From Hyaloraphidium curvatum (taxonomy: Eukaryota; Monoblepharomycota; Hyaloraphidiomycetes; Hyaloraphidiales; Hyaloraphidiaceae), in NCBI GenBank assembly GCA_025558095.1, contig JAIVFI010000010.1, forward strand, positions 372,001 to 436,000: a stretch of 64,000 bases of DNA, given 5' to 3'. Each line of letters opens with the position of its first letter. Positions within the stretch are counted from its first letter, which is position 1. Under the pieces are notes generated by a model, which made no database searches, was not told the DNA's origin, and saw only the letters and a program-made list of their open reading frames with translations. Positions 1 through 11,623 of the stretch are shown here, one piece after another. Both the position numbers and the translations under genes were made by a program.

Positions 1-2083
1 GCGCCGAGGCGGTGGTTCCGCTGGACTGATGCAGTCCTTGGCACCGTTGCAGGGTGCGCCCTCCTGGTGCGTCCTTGAAGCCGCCGAAGCGCCGCAGTCC
101 GTCGTTTCGGACTCATGCATTTACTGACCGCCTTTCATGTGCATTTGCAGTGGTCGGCGGGGGGGTTGGCGCTCGGGGGACCTCGGGGAACCGTCATGGT
201 TTCATCACCTTTGCCGGAGCAACAGGGCGCGGGGCTGAGTACCGCCATGAATATGTCGACGTCGTCGGAGCATGAGAGCCTGTATCGCCGCGCGCAGCCG
301 GACTTTGGCTACCTCAGCTCGGTCTTTTCGCTGTATGCGCAGGACCCGATGGGCGGACCCAGCGTCTACGACATCGATACGGCCCCGGGATCCATCATGC
401 GTCGGCCCATCCCGTACCTGTCGGGGGAGATGCCGCTGAACTTCGGCCCGCTCAACAACACCATGCGGCTGACGCGGACGAGGGTGTCGAAGGTTACCAG
501 GACGAGGGTGTCCAAGCTGCCGTTCGGGACGACTGCAGCGCCCATCACGACCACGACCATCACGGCGCCGCCGACGACGACGACGGTTTCTGACATTCGA
601 TGCGGGGCCGTGGTTTCCAACTCTTGCCCGGAAGGACTCTGCTGCTCCGTCTATGGTTGGTGCGGCTTTTCAGACGCCCAGTGAGTTCCACCCACGCTGC
701 GATAGCCATTTGCTCACGATTGGCGCCCCAGCTGCCTGAGCGGGTGCCAGCCTGATTGGGGTCGCTGCAACAAGGTCCCCGCGGTTCCAACAGCCACGCA
801 GACGATAACGATCCCTGCGCCTACGCAAACGGCGCCGACGGGCGGTGTTCCAACCCCAGGCACAATCGCCTACTTTCCCAATTGGGGACCGAGCATTACG
901 AACTACGACATCGCTGGTGTGAATGTGATCAACTACGCATTCGTGACTATGCGGGCGGATGGTTCGCTCAGCTGGGGCGGCGACTACGCCAGCGGAGGGA
1001 TGATGTATCAGCTCAACAGCGTCTACAAGGCCCGCTACCCTGGCCTGCGGACCGTCTTTTCGATCGGCGGCTGGACGGACTCGCAGTGGTTCTCGCTCGT
1101 GGGTAGCGACGCAGGCCGCCGCAACCGCTTCGCAGACAGCATCTACCAGTTCACCCTCAACAACCAGTTTGACGGCGTGGACCTGGACTGGGGTGCGTTC
1201 CAAGCGACCAGGTGCCTACTTCGCCTCTGACTGGTGTCTTTACAGAGTACCCATCTGGCGGCGGCCAACCTGGCAACACGCAGTCTCCTGACGATGCGCG
1301 CAACTTCGTGCTGATGGTTCAAGAGATCCGCAACCGTCTCGGACCGAACCGACTCATCACAATCGCCGCTTCTACCGACTTGGGCAAGTACGGCAACTAC
1401 CTCCTGCCGCTTGCGAACTTGCTCGACTGGATAAACATCGTGAGTCTGTTCGCGATTGCCGGAGCCGCTACCCTAATCACTCCGGTCCAGATGAGTTATG
1501 ATATGGCAGGGCCGTGGAGCGGATCAGCGGGCTACAACGCTCCTCTGTTCCGGGAACCTGGAACCGGAGACTCGCAGTCGGATGCGATCAATCGCTTTGC
1601 AGCAGCAGGGGTGCCCCGTGCGAAGCTCACCATGGGCATGGCCTTCTACGGCCGGGGCTTCCGCGTCGCGAGCGGGGCCAACAATGGTCTCTACCAGAGG
1701 CAGATTGGAGCTCCGACGGGGGACGGCACGGACGATCCCGGAGTCTGGACCTGGAGGGGCCTGCGATCGTCGATACTCGCCAACGGACCGTTCAGCACAA
1801 CCGGCGACTGGAGGAGGATCTACCGCGATCAGGTTCAGACGCCGACGCTGTTCTCTCCCTCCCGCAACGTCTTCATTGGCTACGATGATCCCCAATCCAC
1901 GTGCGTCAAGGCCCTTTGGGCGAAAAACAACGGCTTTGGAGGAGGTGGGTTTCAATCGCCCACCCGCGCTTTCTCCGCCTGATCCCGTGCACAGTGATGG
2001 TCTGGGACATGTCCATGGATCGCGATCGGGAGCTGACGCAGCCCATGACGGACGTTTGGATGGGTCGCCGCACGTCTTGTTGA
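1..2083 (+). CDS. Membrane-anchored GH18 chitinase with CBM18 chitin-binding domain (5' end outside window)
   Basis: Hydrolyses chitin, probably at the cell surface or wall. Exons: <1-66, 151-680, 732-1192, 1246-1439, 1491-1944, 1995-2083 (598 codons in window). The first visible residues are basic (APRRWFRW) and run into a hydrophobic stretch (VLGTVAGCALLWSAGGLAL) across the first intron. This suggests a type II signal anchor and a start left of the window. A Thr-rich linker leads to a CBM18 module (598-~775; CGAVV, CPEGLCC, WCGF, C-x3-C-x5-C). The GH18 domain shows SIGGW, the catalytic DGVDLDWEYP rebuilt across the intron at 1193-1245, MSYDMAGPW, GMAFYGRGFR and FGGVMVWDMSMD. The acid/base Glu is therefore present. 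A short duplicated segment (TRTRVSK twice, 472-513) precedes the linker. Family assignment is secure; the N-terminus is incomplete. Confidence 0.9.
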
Positions 2084-2298
2084 CAGGTCGACGACTGCGA
2101 GCTTCACGTATAGGTATCAGGTAACTTGCTGATAGCTTTGTCATGAAGAATATAGCACTGCACTGCGAACAAGGGGCTGCGAGTTGCACTCCATTAAGAA
2201 GCTTCGGCGGGGCGTTCCTCTTGCTGTCCACCCCAGCCACAACCGCCAGCGAGACAACGTCTTTCGCGTTCTCCCGCGCTCCCACACTCCCCGGGACT

Positions 2299-5200
2299 AT
2301 GGCGCCCGCGAATGAATATCGCGGCGCCTTTTGGGACGTCGCAGGATCCCGTTGGCGGGATTCATGGGCTCCCACACTCAAAGATGGCCGCGAGGGACGC
2401 CTCGTTTCTCCTCGGAAACATCGGGGTCTTTCTCTCGCGTTGCTGGCGTCCTTCGCCGTCTTCGTTCTTCTGGGACTCTCCTTTGGCGTTCTACATGCCG
2501 ATGCGTCCGTAATGGCCATCGATTACGGCGCGCAGTGGTTCAAAGTGTCGCTGGTGAAGCCGGGAGTGCCCCTCGAGATTGTGCTCAACCGCGAGTCGAA
2601 GCGGAAGACGAGGTCCATTGTGGCTCTAAGGGACAACAAACGATCGTTTGACACGGAGGCGGTCAATCTGGTGGGTAGCATGAGAGGCTGATTTGGCTCG
2701 GCTCACGGCGTCGCCGGATCTCCGTCGTGTGAACGAAACAGGCCGGACGGTTCCCGAAAGTGGCCTACGATGGACTGAAGAACCTGCTTGGGAAGCTTTA
2801 CGAGGATCCGGAATGTGAAGCGTACCGGTCGACGTTTGACAACAACATGGTCAAGGACCCTGTGCGCGGCACCGTGGATTTCGAGCAGCCTGACGGAACC
2901 CTGCTGTCGGTGGAAGAGCTGGTGGCCATGCAATTCAAACATGCCAAGGAGCTGGCCGAGACAATGGCCGGCGATGTGGTCAGGGACTGCGTTATCACTG
3001 TGGGTGGGGAGTGACTTGTCGAGCCCACTCACCTAACCACTCCTTGTGTCGGAAGGTTCCGCGCTTCTACAACCAGTTCGAGCGTCAAGCGCTGCTGGAT
3101 GCTGCGGAATTGGCTGGCCTGCGGATCCTTGCGCTGCTCCACGACGACTTTGCCGTCGCCTTGAACTTTGCCATGACCCGCAACTTCAACGAAACCGCGC
3201 CGGAATACCATATTTTCTACGACATGGGCGCGGGTTCCACTGCTGCCAGCCTGGTGTCGTTCCAGAACGTCCCTGCGGACCCGCGCCTGCCGAAGAAGAC
3301 AATTCCCCAGCTCGAAGTCAAGAGCGTCGGTTTTGACCGGACGCTCGGCGGCCATGAGTTCGACCTGCGGTTGCAGAAGCTACTGGCGACGACGTTCGAC
3401 AAGGACAAGTCCCAGTCTTCGGGCAAAGTGTTCAAGAACCAGCGTGCTATGGTGAAGCTGTTGAACCAAGCGACAAAGGTCAAGGAGATCTTGAGTGCAA
3501 ACACCGAGATTGGCGTCTCGATCGAAAGCCTCATGGACGACATCGATTTCCGCACGAAAGTGACGCGGCAGGAGTTTGAGGAGATGTGCCAGGACCTCAT
3601 CGACAGGGTCGTCGGGCCCGTTAGGACCGTCATCGACAAGGCGGGCCTCACACTTGTAAGCTCCTGCTTTCACGTGGTGCCTGCCGTTCCTGACTGCGGT
3701 TCCGCCGTCGCAGGACAAGATCTCGTCCGTCATCCTCGTCGGCGGGTCGACCCGCATCCCTGCCGTCCAGGCGGCCTTGAGGGACTACATCGGGGAGGAC
3801 AAGATCGCAAAGAACGTCAACAGCGATGAGGCGGCCGTTCTGGGTGCCGGCTTCCGGGGTGCCGGCATCTCGCGGCAGTTCAAGGTCCGCGAGATCAGGG
3901 TCAAGGACATCAACGTGTTCCCCGTTGAGGTGTCTTACCAAGCGGAGCCGAAGGAGGAGAAGGAGGCGCGCACGATACGCACACTGCTGTTCAACGAAGG
4001 CGCGGTGCTGCCCAGCCGCAAGCTCATGACGTTCCGGCGGGCGACGGACTTCTCGTTCGAACTGGGGTATCGCATCGAGGACGGCAAGGAAGCGCAGGGG
4101 CCCACCAAGTTCATCGGCGTGGAAGTGCCCGGATTGGCCGATGCCATCGCGACCTTCAAGGCGAACGAGTCTATCGTCGTGGTCGGTGATCCGAAGGTCA
4201 AGGCCACGATCGCGCTTTCCGAGTCCGGCTTGGTCAATGTCGTCGACCTTGCGGTCTACTTCGACACGGAAGTGCCCAAGGAGCAGAAGAGCCTGAAGGA
4301 CAGGGTCATGTCCTTCTTTGGCGGCAAGGGCGATAACGCGACGGCGGCAAATGCAACCGAGGGTGAACCAGCACCCGATGGCACGGGTCCCGGGCCCCTC
4401 ACCGAGGAGAAGGGAGAGTCTGCCAACGAGACCGCCCCCGAACCTGCGAGCAAAAAAGCCGAAATCAAGACCGAGAAGGTGGAGCTCAACATGAGCGTCG
4501 CGGCGATCGGCGTCAAGCCCATGGACCAAGTTACCAAGACGAAAGCACTAGCCCGGTGCGTTGTTCCGTAGCATTCGCTTGCCTGGTTGGCTGACTTGGC
4601 ATCCACGGTTACGTAGGCTCCTTGCGATGGACGCGGAAGATCGTGCCCGCTTTGCCCTTGCCGAGGCCCGCAACCAGCTTGAAGCCTTCGTCTATGCGGC
4701 TCGGGAGTTCCTGACGCACTCGGAGACGGAGGAGGTGTCCACGGAGGAGGAGCGCGAGAAGCTGAGTGCCAAGCTGTCGGAGGCGTCCGAGTGGTTGTAC
4801 GGAGACGGTGAGCACGCGGAGCTGGCGGCAGTCAAGGGACAACTGAGGGGTCTGGAGGATCTGAAAGGCCCGATTGAGCTGCGCCGAAAGGAGCGCAAAT
4901 CCAGGCCGGAAGCGGCGAAAGCTCTGCGGACCGTGCTGGACGCTGCGAAGCTCTGGGTCGACAAGACTAAGGAGGCGATGTTGGAGGCCGAGGAGAAGGC
5001 AAAGAAGGCAGAAGCTGAGGCTGCAACTGCAGCTGCGGCTTCCGAAGCGAGCGAGCCTGCGGCAACTCCGCCGGCGGCGGATGAGGCCGCACCGGATGCC
5101 AACGCGACGGTGGCCGCCAACGCCACGGATGCCAAGCCGAGCCCGAAGCCGTACCTGCCTCTACACACCCAGGAGGAGCTTTCATCGCTCCTTGAACTGG

Positions 5201-5514
5201 CGGGCAAACACCTTGCATGGCTGAACAGCAAGGAGACTGAGCAGGAGAAGGCTGGGGACAAGGTGGCACCAGTGCTTCTCACTCGGGACATCGAGGAGCG
5301 GACCGAGGCTGTCCAGTGCGAGCTGACAAAACTCATTCGCCGGAAGAAGCCGCCGAAACCGGTGACGGCAAAGGCTGCGACGCCGACGGCAAGCGCGAAG
5401 GCTTCTGCTAGCTCATCCGCCGAGACCGTTAGCCCGGCAGCGGAAGCTGAGCCGTCGGCGACGCCGGCTGCTGAGCAAAAGGACGAGGCTGACAAGCCGA
5501 AGGACGAGCTTTAG
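2299..5514 (+). CDS. LHS1: ER-lumenal Hsp70-like chaperone of the Hsp110/GRP170 type (Lhs1/HYOU1)
   Basis: Large Hsp70-family chaperone. In known members it works in the ER lumen as a holdase and nucleotide-exchange factor for BiP. Exons: 2299-2670, 2742-2999, 3056-3655, 3714-4555, 4617-5514, giving 989 aa. A hydrophobic signal segment (LALLASFAVFVLLGLSF) is followed by the ATPase start VMAIDYGAQWFKVSLV. The Hsp70 signature ILVGGSTRIPAVQ spans 3726-3775, and the protein ends in a KDEL ER-retrieval signal at 5500-5511. The acidic Ala-rich spacer and helical C-terminus match Hsp110/GRP170 rather than BiP. ATG 2299 was chosen because it precedes the signal segment; an in-frame ATG at 2143 would add 52 residues. 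The signal starts about 30 residues in, so a missed first exon is possible. Confidence 0.9.
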
Positions 5515-5625
5515 ACGAAAAAGGCTGCCAACAAGGCGCCGCGGAAGAAGAATAGACAGGGAGAATTGCAGATCCAGAATCCGATTCATCAAATGTACAG
5601 CCCGTCCGACAATTGCGGTCCGAGA

Positions 5626-6671
<1,046 letters not shown>

Positions 6672-6817
6672 CTAAGCGGAAATTGAAGGGTACATCACAG
6701 CTTGATCACAGCACTCCAGCTCTAACTGGACCTCAACTGGCCACGCAACGGAAGCTTCTCGCTTCGCCTGTGTGCCCTCGTTGTGGTCTGTAGGACAGAA
6801 AGGTCCACCTCGATCCC

Positions 6818-8051
6818 ATGGACGGACAGGACTGGCCGCCGCAAGGCCCGCCCGGCATGAAGCGCGTGCATGCGCGGACAGACAATGGCTCGCTCGCCAA
6901 CGGCACCGAGTCGACCGAGCACGACCCGTATGCCGAGGAGATGGCGCGGCACAAAGGCCACGAGAGCACGCACTCCACGATGGCCCTCATCCTGTTGCTT
7001 AGCCTCCTCTTCTCCCAATACCTCATCCTCTTCTGGAAGTCGAGGCACCCTCGCTCCTTCAACGCGCTGTCGACGCTCGGGATGTGGATCATCCCGCCCG
7101 TCTTTGCTTTGTATTCTGGCTCGTGGCGGTTTTTGACGATTTGGGCCCTGTTCGGCCTGGTGAACGCGGGCGTGATCTGGAAGGCGTCGGAGAAGCCGCT
7201 GAACGCCGTTACGCCACGGCTGGTGTACAAATGGTACGCCACGGCGTACTCGGTCACCTACGGCCTCGGTTGGTCGTTCCCATTGCCGCCGCCCGGGCCT
7301 TGCTGACGTGGAGGCCATCGACTCATTCGGGATCCGGCACAATTCCCTCGCCTTCTCGTTGCAGGCGCTATTGGCTACGTGCTCATGTTCGTCGTGCTCT
7401 TTGGAGCCCTTCCCGCGTCTCTCTTCGAGCACGCAATCACCCTCTTCTTCTACGGCGTCTACTTTGGCGTACTCTCGCGCGATCTGGTCGATCGGCTGTC
7501 GGAACGCAGTGGGTTGCCGCCAACCGCCTGTCAAAGTCTTTCGCGTTGATCTTCGTCGGTTCCAGTGGCCGCCACCATGGGTTACTATACCGAGGAGGGC
7601 ATGCCGACCAAGTTCCTCCGGAGCGGGTGGTGCTCCATTTGCGGCTCCGACTCGCAAACATTCCCAGACGATAAGATGCACACGCTTGTATGCGGCCACG
7701 GTGTGTGCTCGAGGCGGGCCCCCCTTGTGTGCAGGAGTTGCTCATTCGCGGTTGCCGCTGGGGCGCAGCTTTCCACGAAAAGTGCATTCGCGGCTGGGTC
7801 ATTGTTGGCAAGAAAGCGATCTGTCCATACTGCCGCGAACGAGTCGATACATCAGCTTTTCAAACCAACGTATGGGACGCGCAGCAGGTTCTCTACTTGA
7901 GTCTGCTCGACTTTGTTCGGTGTAAGTGTGGCTTTGCTCTGACCCGAAACCGATCCGTGCTGACGTTTACATCTCTGAAGATCTTGTGGTCTGGCAGCCC
8001 GTCATCTTTGCTGCGGTGCAGGTGATTTTCTGGCTCTTCAGACTCGACTAG
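6818..8051 (+). CDS. RNF121: RNF121/RNF175-type multi-pass membrane RING E3 ligase
   Basis: Predicted Golgi/ER-membrane ubiquitin ligase involved in membrane-protein quality control, by family. Exons: 6818-7268, 7365-7508, 7566-7700, 7769-7921, 7981-8051; 317 aa. About five hydrophobic segments are visible (for example MALILLLSLLFSQYLILFW, MWIIPPVFALYSG, YVLMFVVLFGALP, ITLFFYGVYFGVLS). The RNF121-specific stretch ERMAATMGYYTEEGMPT leads into a RING with CSIC, CGHAFHEKCIRGW and CPYCRERV. The end, LVVWQPVIFAAVQVIFWLF, matches the conserved family C-terminus. Intron 1 (7269-7364, 96 nt) uses a GTTGGT donor; the reading frame and the RNF121 match across the junction support it. Confidence 0.9.
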
Positions 8052-8296
8052 TCGATCAGGATACCTTCACGTGTAGAACGGCACAGACTTATACCCCTCT
8101 TTCGCAGTAGTTTGCGTGGTCCCAAGCATTTAGTCCCGTGCCTGCAGCGAATCGGGCTCTCCTGTGCACGTAAAAAAGGCCATGTCGAGGTGATGAGTCG
8201 CACCGCTCGTCCCCCCGGCAAGCTCCTCCTGCCATCGCGCCATCGAACTTTTCGATGCCGTGAGGTCCTTGAGCTTTAGCTGATCAGCTCCTACCG

Positions 8297-11200
8297 ATGC
8301 CCCCACCTTCGCCGGGGGGTGCCGCGGGCAGCGACGACGTCGTGCTGCCCACTGCCAAGGACGATGTCCTTGCAGTGCGGCTCGGCGACTGCCCGCCTCT
8401 CGACAGGGCAGAGGTCGCCGCCGCAGAGGCTGCTATGCGCCGGCTGGTCCGAAATGAGCTGCCCGACAGGGGCCTAGACTTCGACGCGTTCAAGCATTCC
8501 TTCGCAGGTGGGCGGCGCCTCTTCTCGTCGCCACCGTCTTAGCGCCATTCTCACGCCCGGTCAGAGCTTTACGGCATCGTGCTCGGCATGTTCTTTGCCC
8601 TGGGTATCGCCACCCGGGCACCGCAGCTCGAGGTGCTGTTGGCGTTCCTCCGGGATGTCGCGCTCGACTACCGGCCCAATCCGTACCACTCCTGGTACCA
8701 TGCCGTCGACGTGACCTACATGGTGGGTGCCGTGTAACGTCGCCGACTTGCGGACCCGGATCAACGCTGCGTGCCACCCAGGTCTTCCACTCCCTAACCG
8801 AGTTCGGCGTCGGCGTCTACCTTTCTCGGGCGGAAATGTGCGCCCTCCTGCTCTCCGCCGTTGCTCACGACGTTCTGCACCCCGGGAAGAACAATCTCTT
8901 CCAGATCAACGCGGGAGCCGAGGTCGCAAAGCGCTACAACGGCATCTCCGTCCTGGAGAACCAGAGCATCGACCACAGCTTCGCGCTGATGCGCAAGCAC
9001 GACCTGCTGGCAGTGCTTACACTGGACGAGGTGCCGGAGCTCGACGGCACCTTGATGGGAGTGTCTCCGAACATGGACGGCGACCGGCACTCGGAAGCCA
9101 GCGATGGCGAGTCGGACAGCGGCCTTTGGATGGGCTCCCATCCGGCGCCGACGCGACCTGGGGCACAGGGGACAACCGGCGGATCGGGCCAGCCCGCTTC
9201 GGGAGCGGTCGTGGCGCCCCTCTACATGGGGGGATTGGGGAATCCGCCGGATCGGATCAAGAGGGTCGCGTCGGACTCTCCAAAGCCGCCGGGCGCTGCA
9301 GAGTCGCCACGGCCCACTTCGCGCCGGGCGTCGCTTGCTTCCGTGGGATCATCGCGTGGAGGCTCCTTCCGTCGGCCCCGGACGCCTAGGGACAGGCAAA
9401 TGGAGCTAGGCCAACTGGTCGAGGAGCTCTTTGTCTCGGCCATCCTTTACACGGACATGAAATCGCACTTCCAATTGCAAGACAAGCTGGAGAAGATCAT
9501 CGAGCAGGCCGATGCGGACGAGGACGCTCCTGACGATGACGCGGCGAACGAGGAGATCTCACCTTTCGTTGCGGCCGCCATTCGGAGGCGCATATCGGTC
9601 TCAGCCGCAACCTCCCAAAACTCCTCGAGCGTCGACGTCGTTCATGATGCTTCTTCAGCGCCTGCCGAGGACGATGCCAGCGTCCACTCCAACGGTTCTG
9701 TCCCTCGTTCCGAACCATCGCGCACCTCCTCCCGGGCCTCATCGACATCTGTGCCACAAGCATCCATCCGGAGAAAGTCTGTGCTTGTCGCTCATGCCGA
9801 CGACGATAATCCTTCCTTGGACGACGTTGCCGAGAAGGCCGCTGTCGACCGGGTCCCGACGCCACTGCAGGGCTCGGGCTACACGATGCGCAGACGGAGC
9901 ATTCTCGTACAGCACGCGGACGATAATGACCCTCATGGCGATGACGACGACGGCCCCGGAGATCATTCGAGCTCCGGCAGGGGCGGGGGTTCGGAGGCCG
10001 GCAGTCGGTCCGAGACCGGGAGCCGGGCCGAGTCTGGCATTCGTTTCGGGACTCACCACACGTTGGAAGACGAGCGCGAGCGCGGTCGGACGCACACGGC
10101 GGACGAAGGCGACGATGCGCCCGAGCCACACGGCTTCATGGGGGTCCCTCCCATGCACGGGGGACCGCGAAGACCGTCTGTGCAGTTCTCGGACATTGAC
10201 GAGATCGTCAGGGTCAACTCGGACGCGCCAGTAGAGGTCATTTCCGTGCAAGCTCGGACCGCTGAGATCAAGTTTCTTCAGAGCAGGAGGAGGAAGAGCA
10301 TGGAGTTTGAGCAGAGGAAGCTCCTGACGAACGCCATCCTTCACGCCGCGGACATCAGCAATGCTGCGAGACCGTGAGTTTCTCCTGCTTCCCTGTTCTG
10401 GGAGCTCATCTCGTGCCACCTTGCCAGATGGACGCTGTGCAAAAAGTGGTCTGACTTCGTCGTTCAGGAGTTTTTCCAACAAGGCGACGCGGAGCGGGAG
10501 CTCGGGCTCACGATTTCACCAAACATGGATCGCTACACGGCAGATCAGTACTCGATTTCCATCGGCTTCATCGATTTCCTCTGCAAGCCATTCTACGAGG
10601 TCCTCGCTGACCTGCTACCTGGCATGGCTCCGCTTGTGGAGAACCTTCACGCGAACCGGAACCGTTGGGCCGAACTGCAGGCCAAGGAGAAGGAGGAGAA
10701 GGAGCGTTTGGAGAAGGAGAACGCCGACAGGGAAAGCATCACGAGCCCGAGCTCGGCGCTCTCGGTGCCCATGTTGTCGCGCACGACCACTTCGGGAGGC
10801 GAAGAGGTCCTGCTCTCTCCTGGCGTGAGCGAGCAGGTCCCGAACGTGCTGAAGGATGCAGCACCGCTGAAGGTCGCCATACCGGTCCCACCGCCGGCGC
10901 GCAAACCGGAAGCTGTGATGTCTCCTGGAGCATCGAATCGGTCAAGTCTTGACAGCACGGTATCGGAGCCGATAAAGCAGTCGTCGGGCGAGGACGACAG
11001 GGGGCACAACCGCAGGTTCTCGGCAGCTGCGGGAACGATCGAACTGCCGGACCAGGCCTGGTTCGCTTCGCACCAGCACCGCCCGCACACGCACGGTCGC
11101 GGGCTTTCGGCTCTGCACAGCTTCTCACAGTTCTTGACGTGGAAGCGTCTTCATTCGGGTGCTAGCACGCCTAACCTCGTTGGATTGGTGACGCCTGCGA

Positions 11201-11592
11201 TCGAAGGATCCCTGGATGGATCGCGTCGAAAGCTCGCTACCGTTGCGCCTCTTGCAAGCGCTGCAGCAGACGAGGACGTGCTTCAGGCGCTTGGCTGGGA
11301 CGATTTTCAGGCGGGCGAAGAGGCCCGCGAAATCGTACAGGCCACCAGCCCGCCGCTGTCGCCTCGGCGACGTAGCGGTCCGAACCTTGCCGGGCTTGCG
11401 ATGACGATTCGAAATCCCAAAACCGGCGCGCCGGAGGACAGGATCCACGGCGTGGCAATCAACCGGAGGCTTTCTGGGGCGCCGCCGCGTTCCGTCTCCG
11501 TGGACGTTTACCGGTCCTCAGCCAAGGCGGAAGAGGACAAGAAGGCGAAGCAACCTCCAGAGGGCCGAGTAGAAGGGCCCGCGGGCAACTAA
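8297..11592 (+). CDS. Class I cyclic-nucleotide phosphodiesterase with long catalytic-domain insertions
   Basis: Hydrolyses cAMP and/or cGMP. Exons: 8297-8507, 8565-8722, 8782-10373, 10428-11592; 1,041 aa. PDEase_I signatures: YHSWYHAVDVTYM; AHDVLHPGKNNLFQ, the metal-binding HD motif; VLENQSIDHSF, in place of the usual LENHH; ILYTDMKSHF; HAADISNAARPW, with the second metal Asp; and the C-terminal helix FVVQEFFQQGD...SPNMDR. Two insertions of roughly 126 and 260 residues (about 9020-9398 and 9505-10284) interrupt the domain, and a ~330-residue Ser-rich tail follows it. Several Arg-Arg-x-Ser sites lie in the inserts and tail. Substrate preference cannot be read from sequence. The 3' end faces UTP18 with only 31 bp between stop codons. 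Confidence 0.9.
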
Positions 11593-11623
11593 AGCTTATA
11601 GACTGTGTACCTGATTGATTGAT

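Noticed and set aside
1193..1245. Apparent frameshift in the chitinase catalytic motif (GVDLDW then GAFQ)
   Set aside because: A 53-nt GT-AG intron restores DGVDLDWEYP, so the gene is intact.
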